Origin: Ciona intestinalis
Lineage: Eukaryota > Chordata > Ascidiacea > Phlebobranchia > Cionidae
DNA length: 64,000 bases
NCBI RefSeq assembly: GCF_000224145.3
Contig: NC_020166.2
Span: forward strand, 9,024,745-9,088,744
Direction: 5' to 3'
Shown piece by piece: positions 34,450-46,321 of this stretch. The notes beneath the pieces are model-generated. The model saw only the letters and a program-made list of their open reading frames with translations. It was not told where the DNA came from and searched no databases. The first letter of the stretch is position 1. Each line of letters starts with the position of its first letter. The position numbers were made by a program, and so were the translations under genes.

Positions 34450-35913
34450 GCAAGCTAAAGGAAAGTTAAATGTTATTTATCTGTAAAATTTTAGTTAAAA
34501 TACATATATACATACATTATATTATAGAATTATAATTTTCTATATATTTCCAAGACTACAATAGCAAAGGTTAATTTAAATACAACATGGCCATGAAATG
34601 AAATTAACAGATTATGCTGGTAAAAAGTGTTAAAGTCAGTGGATATATAGGTTTATGACCAGAATCTAACATAGGAGGGGGGATTCTTCACCAGCACCCA
34701 CATTTCATTATTACACAAAAATATAGTTATAAACTTATAGACATACGATTTTACAACAGGTCATTCCAATGAGATATTTTATACAGATCATACTTGCAAA
34801 GATGTGTTATTTTCCCTATCTAGTACTCCACGAACGCCAAAAAACTTACAAAACACAGCCCACCTAACTCTATTATTTCCAAAACTCAAATTTGCCAAAA
34901 CAAATTCCCCGATGCGTCAATCAGCTGATGTCTCATAACACGACAAACATTCGGGGACGATTTTAAACAATACAATAATGTTTACGAGTTACCGGGCTTT
35001 GTTTGCTATACTAGTTCGTGAGTTTCTTGTATTAAATGATTTTTTATACGGTGATCTATAGTTAAAGATTGAACATGATTTGCCCGCAATTTAATTTTGC
35101 AATTAAAATCAATAATACTGATTTTCTGCCTCTCGTCTAGCGAAACTATGTTACTATTTTATCCCAGTACAACAGAAAAATTATAAAACGACCGGTGTTG
35201 TGTAATCCATTTCTGGCGTACATGGTGGATTAATGCATTTTATTTCCGATGTGCACAGTTGTTCTACGTTAAACTTATTGACCAATCTTTTAATGGAGAA
35301 TGTTATATAGCAAATGACATTAGTTAAAACAACACATCGGTAACTACCAAGTTGTATCTTTTACATCTGATTTTGTCTAAAGATACACAAAACTTCTATG
35401 TGTGCCAGACTTCCAAACTTGGTGCCCTAGTTAATAGCCATACACAAACTCCAAACAGGAAAGCTTATGTTATGTGCTGTACCAAAGCCCATACCCAAAC
35501 TGAGTAAGAATATCCATGCATATACTTTCAACACTATTTTATTGGCGAGATGAAACACGGCATAACAAAATACGCACAAAAGTTTAAAACTTTTAAATTC
35601 ACATAGCTGCAACGAAAACACTCAAAAATAAAATCGCCTAAAATTTTGATAGGTATATCAATAATAAAATATCAAAATTAGTCTAACATGAAAGTGCATG
35701 GCATCATTAAAGAGAGACGTGTTATATGACGTCATTAAACACATGTTTTGTGATGTCATTATTACATCACAAGTGCAATTAAAATATGTTTAGTATGAAA
35801 CTGAAACCAGGTAATATGGAACGTGGTTGGAATGAGTTAATTTGGAAATAACTGAACTCTAATGTTAAGTTTTAAAATGTGATTAACTGTGGTATATTGG
35901 TTTGTTTGTCTTC
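34450..35913. other. Intergenic DNA between the PGAP6-like gene and STARD3
   Basis: No conserved coding segment. It should hold the PGAP6-like promoter and STARD3 3' UTR. A TGACGTCAT palindrome (CRE-like) is at about 35728, with a diverged TGATGTCAT about 30 bases on. Confidence 0.45.
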
Positions 35914-38900
35914 TTAAAGCACCTTTAATCTTTCTTTCATTGCAGATACAAAGTTGATCATGGTAGAAGTTAAGTTTCGATTTACGAGAGAACGAGATAA
36001 ATTTCCCTGGGAAGTAAAATTAATAAAGGAAATTTATTAATCCTTGTGTAGCAGAAATTTAAGGAGTTGAAACACAACATCCTATTGAGTCCCATTAATA
36101 AAAGTAAAAAAAGTGGGCTAGAACGACTAACTATACTTTAACAATATAGATAATATAGATATTCTTGCATGATAGGGCAACACCGATGTTCTGTTTCATA
36201 CCCCACGTGCCGCTTACGAGTTAGCATGTATGTTACCTGTTTTATTAAAGGAAAAGTTCAAATATTGCCCACCAATATTTACACAAGAAACAAAACAGAC
36301 TTTAATGCACACCAAACATAATCTATTAATAATACAAAAAACATTGCATGCCAGCCTTACCATGAGGTTTGTGTTTAAAATCCAAATAAACTTAGTTGAG
36401 TAAGGTCCATCAGCACCAGGTCCTACCACGAATCCCGTTGGTCCGTTTACCCCTCTGTGGTGTAAAATAGTTAAATATTGCACTGTGGGGTAAAGTGGTC
36501 ACCGTTAGCGGATGATATTTTACATTTCCTGATCATATTTAGGCAATAAACAACACTCTTAGAGTCATAAGGATACGGCTATATAATTGTTTAAATATTC
36601 TTTTTCTAGAACCAAATAGGACTATAAAAGAGAAAATTTCAAAAAGAAAATTCAAAACAAATACAGTTAACAGTAAAACATGTATCAGCACTCTGGCTCA
36701 CAATAACACACAGCAACCTCACCTTACAAAGTTTGACTTGGGCACCATATGTTCACATGCGTTGGTGCTTATCCCTGCACTGACGTAATCGTCACCAAAC
36801 TTATCAACTCGACGAACCGTAACAAACTCACGACTCGATATCAACCCCATGGCAGCAGGAGCCGATACTTCAAGTGTGATGAACGTCTGCTCACCTACTT
36901 TACCAAGAACCTGTGAAAAATCAAAAGTTTATCTGTGGGTTTTTCTAGAAGAAATATTACTTTTCAAGCACTGATACTACAGTACAGAAATTTATACAAA
37001 AAACAATTGTTTTAAAAATTATGGTTTTATATTCTGAATTTGTCCAGTGCTGTATAAGTATAAGGCAGCAACAGTGCTTTTTTTATAGAGTGGTAACAGT
37101 CACTGCCCCATCCAAGGCCACTGTATGTCTCACTGTAGGACTTATCACATACAGAATAGTTCAATTCAAAGTAAACGCAGATCTTTACCTTGACATCTGA
37201 AACAGTTTTATTCCACTGTGGCATTTCTTCCGGTTTCCTTATTATTTCCTGCAAAGAAAGTGTTTAAGATCATACTCGCTCAATGGTGCAGCCACAAAAA
37301 AAAATTGGAGGAGGGATTTATTTTTGATTTAATCTTTGTTTTGAAAATATATAAACAATTTCATGCGCTGATTAAATTTTGCTGCAGAATTTAAGGAAAC
37401 AGAATGAAAGTTTGCCCAACACTAGTTTATAACCAAAGAGCGTTGTTCATTTTATTTTAATTAAAAGAAGAGTATGACCTCAAACCCCTAACCAACATGC
37501 AATTACAAAGGACAGAGTGCTACAACTCATTAATGACACTGGGTTGGATAAAGGTTCGCTAATGGTCTCGCCACACAAGGTCAAATACACAGAATTAGTT
37601 TTAGTGGCTAGCATAGAATTATTACTTACATTAAATAGCACACTTGGTGTGACTGCAGGAATATTTGCAACAATTTTAAAAGTTTTTCCAAATTCTTTGT
37701 TGTCGTAACTGAACACTGTGTCACCGTTGCTCTGAATACAAATAATAGAAATGTTATAATAGAATAAAAAATAGTACTAAATGTAAAAATGCCTTTCAGA
37801 CATTTTGTTTGCATACAGACAAAAGACTGCTCACTAGTTTAAAAACAGTGTTGTTTTTAACAAATTTTCATCTTTTTATCTGTTTTACAGTGACAACCTA
37901 AAACAGTTCAAAATTTAGTCCTTTAGTATTTCTAGCCTGAAAAAGTGTTCTAAAATATAACATAAAAATGTTGGTAAAAAAAAACATAGATATAGAGCTT
38001 CAATAATTTTCTAATTAGCTTCGCCAAATGTATTACTATGTAAATATTATGATTGTCTTATTGATATGAAATCCCATCCTCGGTTAGGATTACTTCCAAA
38101 CTACAGTATACACATTTCAAAGGTCCATTTTAAATCTCAACCATAATTATAACCTTAGTCAGGATAATCTGTGTATGATAGTGGACCTTAGTGGTCTATA
38201 TTGGAAGCTGGAAATTGCTTACATTGCATAATTTAATAAGTAAATTGCTATGTGGATGATTTTAACAAAAACTAACAAGAGAATTAAGTTTCTTAAAAAT
38301 GCATTTTTGATTCTTAATCAAGATAAATAAAAAGGGAATGATAATAAAAACAATGGAAATGTATAAACTAAAAAGTGTTTTATGAATGGTTGACGTTCAT
38401 GTGCTGTGAGGACTTTGTTCTGTTTACTTAAGTCTTGTGATTGTTTGTTGTTGTGTGCTGGTTAGTAATGGTTAGTGGTAACACCACATGATACACATGT
38501 GAGTCATAAGGTCCAATATTTTGTTTGTGAGTAAATGAGAAAGTCATTCAAGTTCCCACCCAACGAGAACATAAATGACCAAACCAACCAAAACTCATCC
38601 CTGCTCATCCACACACTGAGATAGCTCCAACTACCCAACTGTGGGCATGGGAGTGGCAACCATGGATAAGTCATATATGTATGAGTTGACTCAAGAATTT
38701 ATAAGTATGAGTTGTCTATGACTGCCCGGCGCTGTATTTTTTCTGCTGGATCTAATGTTGCCAGCTATTTTTTAAGCAGTCACTATTATAGTGCATTTTG
38801 CATGTCATCAAAGCTATGAACTAAACCAACCAAGATTAAACCCAATGTCATGTTGACATATCCACACACTACAATACAGCGGACTTTATCATAGTATAGG

Positions 38901-41900
38901 CAGAAATTCTTGTAAGCCACAAAGCCAAAGCTTTCCTGAGTAAAATATGGCACCTTTATAAGCAGCTGCATTCACAAAGTCATTTATGCCTACTGCCCAT
39001 TAAAAGTAACTGCAATTTAGTTAACTTATATCAACTTACCAGAACTTTCTCAGTCTTCCATATCGTATTATTCTGATAAAGTTCCCACAGTTGGTCGAGC
39101 CCGTTCTTCCCCTCGTTTACGATTGCGACATCGGCCTCGCTCCAGTTTGAGTTGTTTCTATGGTAACCATGCATCGAGTAATACATTGACTCCGCATGAC
39201 CGCACTCTGAACCTGCGGAGGTTAAAAGTTCATGGATGAAATTATTGCAATCCTATACAAAGTTCACCACTTTTTTGCATTATTGTGAACTAAATATTTA
39301 ATTTTTATTCCTTTAGTTTTCCCTGACATAAAGGACCATTGTTTAATCATAGTACACATTTTTACAATAATATTTTAATGATATTACTATATCATACTTG
39401 TCTTTTATATGAGCAGGCCTTAATATTTGGGTAAGTCAGAAAAGTTAAACAAATTTTAAGCTGCTGCATTTAAGTTACAAATTTGGGTGTTCCTATTACA
39501 CAGTGTTGCATTAATATTATAAAATATCCAAGGGTTTTAAAAGATTTGGAAATATGCTCACCTGGTGGTGTAGCAGCAGGTGAGTAGAACGAGGCACGTT
39601 CGGATGTTGCTCCGTACGAGGGACGAGGAACAAACCTACGACCATCATCTTGTGGAGGAGTGGATTGGTAAGACTGCTGGAGGAAATCACGAACTGTTTC
39701 TGTGGGAGTAATATTATGTTGTTGTTGTAGCTTACAGGCATAATGTAAAAATATAGGTATGTAGCTCTTCTGGTTAAAATATAAGTTTTGTTATGTCATT
39801 GCTGGAGAAACTTAGGGACTGTTTATGAGAATAATGTTGTCACTTGTTTTGCACCATGGCTCAGTGGTTTAGAGCTTTGATGCTTGATAGCAATTGATGC
39901 ATCATGTCCTCGGGTAATACACCCAACAAAATTTCTTGACTCTCCAACCAAGTGGTCACTTATGGGTAACAACCTGGGTGTCAGGGGTAATATGCAAAAT
40001 CTGGCTTAAATCTTGTGTCCTCTGACAAAGAAAACACTTTGCTCCAACATTGTTCACTTTATATTACGCCTTGCAGCAACATTTTAACTAATACATACTT
40101 TGTGCAAGTTTCATCTCAGCAGGTAGAACTTTAAAATCCACGAACCAAACTTCAATCCAAGTTAAAACAAAGTCAGCCAACACAACAACTATTGTCATGG
40201 GAAGATTCAAACTTGAGGTCTGCTGAAGTATAAAGTTGTTAAAATGATAAGGAATATGCAATAAATAAGACAATTCAGTAAATCTACAATAACAGTCATT
40301 GAGTGTCATAGCAGCCTGATGAAAGCAACCTGAATATGTCGTTGAAACTTTAGTTAGCAAAATTGTTATCTAAAAAAAACTCTAGTATAAATCATTTTTA
40401 TGGTTATATGGTTTGATACATATATATGTTTTATTTTGTCTTTTGATTATGCCCACATACCCAAAGATTAATATATGCCAAGTTACAATGGGTTTTAACT
40501 AAAGACACACAGTAGTTATAACAGAAGCAAATGTAAGAAGACTAAGTAAAACTACTTTTTCACTCCTAGACAAATTGTAAAAAGGTTTTTATAAAACAGT
40601 TATTTTGACAAACATAAAACCACTTAAAAAGGAAACATAAACAAATCTAATAACATATTAAAGTTGCTATCTTTTAGCTACAAATCATATATTCTACACA
40701 TCTACAGTCTACACCTTGCATAAGTATTTTACAAGGTTAAAAACCATACTGTTCTAAACAAAGACTGACATTCGCATTATAACATCCTACTACTTGAGCC
40801 CTTAATGCAAAACAATACGTTGGTATTATGTAATTGATACGTTACTACGTAGTATTCATGCATTTAAGTACAGGTACCACAACAACAAATAACCTGCTTG
40901 CAATAAACAATCTCTTCATAATAAGACACCTACACATATATATATACAAGATAAATCATTGTAAATAACAATCGCTATTATGATGAGTAAGTAGGAAATA
41001 TCATCATAACAAAAGGGTTTTTCGCTTATTAGAAATAAAGAGGTTCTGATTTAACCCTTAAATCACAATAACAAACATTTAGAGTTGCTGATTTAGACCA
41101 GAGTTGGTAGATTTCAAAATTCCACATTCTTAGTTTTGTTCTAATATTGTATTGTATACATATACATATTCATATTTAGTCCCATGTTATCAGATTGACA
41201 ATGTTTATTAGTGAGTTCTACACAATGTTTCCAACTATTCCCTCTATTCAAGCGGATTCAAAATAAACAATTGGTGGCATTTACTTAAAATGTCAAATCT
41301 TGTAAGTTAGAACATGTTCATTACACGGAAGTTTTAGGTTTCATCGGTTCCTGAATTATACTTAAAATTACCTATGTCAACGCACTGTATAAATTACTAA
41401 AATATCTAATGCATTTATTTGTCATTATTATGTAAAACGAGTCCAGGCATAGTTTTCTTTGCTTTCTATTGTGTTCAATATGAGGTCCTATGGTACAATG
41501 GTAGTTGTCATGGGGAAAACAAGAAAACTATGGACTGTGCAAGACTCATATATTTCATAGACATGCAAAATGCACTATAGTAGTGACCGACCAAAAATTG
41601 CTGGCCATATATAGCAGCGAAAACAGAAACAACACAACTTATACTTATAACACTCAAAGTTAGTGTAACATTGACATGCAAAATTCAGTTTAGTGGTGAC
41701 TGACTTAAAATAGCTGAGAAATTGGATGTGGCCAGTATTTATTGGGCAGAAATATTGAAAGTAAAAAAAAGGAAATAATAAATATATATATATTATATAA
41801 AATAAAATATTAACAATTATGAAACTTAACATTTTCTTACTTTGCTCATGGCAAATATTCCAAATATTTTCAGAATAAGCAGAACATCACTAACAGCAGT

Positions 41901-44398
41901 GCTCACAGCAACTGGCCAATAATGTTTGATGCGCAGTATCGCATATGATAACACCAGGAACAAGAAACGTACTGCTGCTAACATCTGTGGGGACAAAACT
42001 TAGATAAGTCAATGCTTTAAAACATTTAAATGAATGAGTGTAACTTTATCCTCACAATGGTAGCTGCATTGAGCCTTCAACCCTTTACCTCTGGGTTAGA
42101 GCCAGCCAAGCTAACCACTTTGCCATGGTGCAGGTTATGGGGGAAATAATACTTTTTTAAAGGATGTATTAAAAAATTGCATAAATAGACTTAATAGAGT
42201 AAATGGTGTAATGTAAACAGAGCGCTTCTAAATGACAGACCTTAAAGAAACATTTCGCTACACTCGTAATTTACAAAACAAAGTGTATTTACTGTATTAC
42301 ACCTCTTTTTTAATGTTATATACAACATCCAGCGATGTAATATAAAGCCCTACAACATTTCAACATGTCTATATCAAGTAAAAGTGTGTATGTTATGATT
42401 AAATATTAAGCCAGAAGAGTTATATTGGACATATAATATGCCTGGCACCAGCATATATATATATATATATATATTATACATGTAAACCAAGTGTGTAATG
42501 ATAGACAAACATAATACAAACTTTACAGGAATTCCCCCATGTCTGTCCCAAGTGTTTGAAGAATTACACTACTGTGTAAGTAAGAGATACACAGTTAGGG
42601 GAACTAGTTATTAAATTATTAATACCATTGGCTTTGGTAGTTAAACTTGTTAGGTAACAATACTTACTGTGACATCAAACAATGATTCGGAAGGTTTATA
42701 AAAATGTGACATTTGGAAATTAAGGATTGTGAAAAATGGATCCTTCCCGTTTGTGCTTGAGATCTGAATTATATTTAATATAAGTTATTGATTTAATATA
42801 AAAGTAACACAGACCTACTAGATAAAACATATTACATTATTATAACTTCTATTCTATATGGGTGAGGTCCTTGACAACTTGGGAACCTAGGGTTTATGCC
42901 AGATTTTGTTAAATACCCAATTTTTAATACATATTTTACTTTTTTCGTGGTAAAAAAAGTTTACAGAAAGTCGAGCAAGTCATAATGTCTGTATCATGTT
43001 ATTCATTATTTTATGCCAAGTAGCAACAACAGGAGAGTAAACTAGATAGCCTTCCTAGATATCTAGTTTACTACCAAATCCATGTACAATAATTAGAATC
43101 AAATCATATTTAAATAAAACAATATTGTAGTAATAAAACAAATGTAACTTTATGTAATTATGATTTAGGCCATGACAATTATATACAGTTTATTAAGATA
43201 AAATTTAATAAAACCTATTCAAATAACTTGTAAAGAAAGAAGTAACAACCCACCCCACATTCAGTGAGCCACAATAGAACCGTAATAAGAAAGTCAAAGG
43301 TGACGAAAAGACAAAAAGTTCTTCTTGGATCCGATATCCTTCTATCAGATGCTAACGTCAGCAGAGATGACGTTTCTTCACTCCTAGTGGGTGGGTGTTG
43401 TGAGGATGAGGTGTTATAAATAACAGTGTTTAAAGTACAAGCATAAAACCATTTATATATATAAAGTACTATGGGGAAAGATGGGACACCTTTAGCACAT
43501 AATATCCAAATACCCTGACAAGTAATTATTATTAAAAGCATATTAGTTATTACTGTAGTATTTCCAATAAGTTATTGTTAGCACTAAAATATTAATAGAA
43601 AATATTGGCATTATGTGTTCACCAAGCTGACTATTCCTGTTTATAATAATGTTAATTATTGATTGACCCGGCATTACCGGCATACACATAACTGTGGGGA
43701 TTAATTGCTTGTGCCTAATTAATCAGCATAATTGCAATCAGGCACGTTCTGTAATAAAGAATAGGTTTAATGAAACATGGAAACATTAACTTTTGTCTAT
43801 GATACCAGCAGTGTATATATTTATCATGCTTTTATTGCTACAGATCTACGAACTCAACTTCATTGATTAATGTAGTAAACGCAATATACATTGGGTTAAA
43901 AGCTCTGTTATACATCAACTGGGATCCTGAGACATTTGATGTAAGCCAGTTTAAAAAATTGGATTAACATGTCATACTAGGTACCCCTAACTTACATCCA
44001 TGCTTTTGTTCTCTTAACCTGGTGTTAGGTTTATATTGCATTCCCGTTTAATAAAAGACACCATGCTCGAATGTCGGCCTTGGTTGAGGGATCTTAACAC
44101 ATTTGATGTCATGCAGTTTCAAAAAAGGTTTACAAACTTAACATGTTGCACTAGCAACCCTAATATTACATTCATGCTTTTGTTCTAACCTGTGACTTTG
44201 ATTATGCCAATGTTGACTTGGTGAAGTAACCTCAACACCAGGTGTAGGAGCGGCAGGTGTTGCATAAAATGTTATTGCGTGGTTCTCCGCAGAATGGGCA
44301 TCGTTGCAATTATTATGATTTCTATGATCTTGTATGACTTTCACTTGAGGGAGCAAGGGACGAGTTGTATCATCATCGTTAAGATCCGCATACGACAT
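35914..44398 (-). CDS. STARD3: StAR-related lipid transfer protein 3 (MLN64)
   Basis: Late-endosomal sterol carrier that forms ER contacts. Exons: 44190-44398 (ATG 44398), 43254-43383, 42668-42763, 41841-41984, 40099-40222, 39562-39699, 39040-39212, 37630-37731, 37189-37248, 36723-36910, 36361-36454, 35914-36006; 516 residues, phases consistent. The MENTAL domain begins at SDPRRTFCLFVTFDFL (almost identical to human) and has four membrane segments up to about residue 225, ending FVDFKVLP. A linker (about 235-310) contains SFYSPAATPP, resembling the human phospho-FFAT motif that binds VAP. The START domain (about 310-516) contains MPQWNKTVSD, SSREFVTVRRV and a RGVNGPTGF/FIWILNT block. Exon 40099-40222 has a CAGCAG acceptor. 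The N-terminal 75 residues are not conserved. Confidence 0.96.
38545..38680. repeat. Single unit of the ~125-base dispersed repeat
   Basis: Same landmarks as 17725-18110, including GACCAAACCAACCAAAACTC and TGGGCATGGGAGTGGCAACC. STARD3 intron. Confidence 0.7.
38720..38805. repeat. Dispersed repeat, inverted relative to 41670-41760
   Basis: Reverse complement shares TGACATGCAAAAT, TAGTG.TGACT, AAAATAGCTG and a CAG.A..TATT end with 41670-41760 and in part 41560-41620. All are in STARD3 introns. Confidence 0.6.
39850..40085 (+). mobile_element. Probable SINE with tRNA-like head next to STARD3 exon 5
   Basis: Begins GCACCATGGCTCAGTGGTTTA, with a box-A-like TGGCTCAGTGG, and runs through a segment (GGTAATATGCAAAATCTGGC) that recurs in other intronic repeats at about 24870, 27735, 42850, 50160 and 50320. 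It abuts the donor of the STARD3 exon at 40099-40222. Confidence 0.5.
41670..41760. repeat. Dispersed repeat related to 38720-38805
   Basis: Inverted partner of 38720-38805. An additional partial copy lies at 41560-41620. Family unknown. Confidence 0.6.
42031..42133 (-). mobile_element. Truncated tRNA-derived SINE
   Basis: Contains the GAATGAGTGTAACTTTATCCTC tail joined to the head-side segment CCACAATGGTAG-like / CCTCTGGGTTAGAG / AAGCTAACCACTTTGCCATGG, so the central body is missing. STARD3 intron. Confidence 0.6.
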
Positions 44399-46321
44399 TA
44401 CTTTGGTTTAAAACCACCTGTAAATAAATATTTTACTTCTAATAGTTGTAAATATGATTATTCTAGGAGAATTGTAGAAATGAACAAAAAGTATTTTAGT
44501 CTATAACTTCAACTTAAAGATATATAACTTTGGAATTAAGACAAAGGTTATAACTTGACATACTACCTACCAGTGGCTACCACTGTGCGGGAACATACAG
44601 ATTCAAATGATGAAGATACAAAAAATACACTTTTAACTTAAAACACTAAACCTTTATCATTAAGACAAAGCAACAGAAAGATACTGTTCATACATCTGTT
44701 ATTTATTTCATGCTCAACCAATCTGCCTACACATAAGTTCTCACCATATTTCTCAACATAATATAACAAGACTACACACAAACTTACACCCACTTAATTA
44801 AGGTCTAAGCATGTATCTTGAGTCACTTGGTTTAATAAAAAGAATAAAATAATACTCTAAATTATACATCGCCAAAACAGCTGCTGTCAACAAAATTAAA
44901 ATATACAAACAAAATTTATTTAAATAAACGGCGTTTTTTTAATGATTAAAAAAACAAAAAAATACCCACATACAGGGAGGAAAGTAATTTATATTCATAC
45001 TGAACATGAAGTTTCAACACAGCCACGCCAAGCATGTAATCAGAATTACGTAATCTTACCTTTATGTTGCGACTTTAAAATTTGCGGTAAGTGCAGATGT
45101 TCTGTGTGCGCATTTAACTTTTGATTTGTTTTATATACACTGTACAAAGTATATTTAGCATTCGATCTTCTCTCTTTGGCTTTTCAAACGATATGTTCGC
45201 AGCAATTACAAAGATTCATGCTCCTTTTTTTATTTTTTCTTTATTTTTTATCAACAAAGCACGATGATCAGCCGAGCGTGAGATCAGCTGATCAAAATCG
45301 TTCAAGCAGAAATCGTACCACATTGGGGTTAAAGGTGAAATTGGCGTAACACTGCGGAATATTTTGCGGGTACTCTATAGTTTTAGGGATTCATATTTTA
45401 TTTATTTGGTTACCTACGGCTTACTGAATCTGTAAAACATTTAGGGTGATGAAAAAAGTTTTAAAATTTGTTTGTAGCATTATTAAACCTTGTAAAATTT
45501 TTGTATGGTATATATGTGAAAATAACCATGGTCGCACCATTGCCTACTAAAGATATTTTTAGTAGGCCATGGTCGCACATATTGTAGTCATACACCCCTA
45601 CTAAAAACACTTAAGCGGTATTGATTCATTGGGTTGCTTGGAATGTTACTTTGCGGTTAATTACCCATGTTTACAAAATTAAAACATTTAATGCATCATT
45701 CTGTTTATTCCTGATAATACAAAACACAACAACAAAGTTGTACCAAAACATGATTCGAAAAATATTTTGAAATATAAATCAGAGCTTCTCAAACAGTTTA
45801 AGATGTCTTAGTTGTCTTAAATCTTAAATAAATAACAAGAACTTCTAAAAAAGTTCCAGATGTGTTCTGTTGAGTAGAACTATGAAATGATATACTTTAA
45901 CCAGTTTAAGGCAGTTGTTTTCCCAAAAGTTTAAAAAATCCCGAAAAATAAACATTGTGGTAAAGCAACATGAAATATTAAGTGCATTTTCTGAATGTTA
46001 AAATATTGGGCCATAGTTTGTGTCTTGGGATGCAGGAACGTTATGTCAACACACCACAGGTAAAATATAGTAACAAGCAAAGGTAAATAATAAGCTATTA
46101 AAGTTTTGCAAATTTGTGAACTGTTTTTTTGAAATGAAACATTGGGAAGACATTATGGCAAAATGTAAAAATATGTTTTGGAATAATTATAAACACATTC
46201 ATTTAAAAATAATTTAAATAGCATTTGCACAAAGTTTTTTTTATGGCAATCAGGGGTGGTAGGTTAGTTATATGAACCTCAAAGATTGGTAACATTTATA
46301 GTTGCACTGTATATAAACTCA
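44399..46321. other. Intergenic DNA between STARD3 and HIBADH
   Basis: Holds the STARD3 promoter side and the HIBADH 3' UTR. No conserved coding sequence; short open frames at 44279-44506 and 44942-45124 look incidental. A 26-base palindrome is at 45542-45567. Confidence 0.5.
45542..45567. repeat. 26-base palindrome, copy 1
   Basis: GCCTACTAAA arms around GATATT; flanked on both sides by CATGGTCGCAC. A second, near-identical palindrome is at 62035-62060. Confidence 0.8.
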
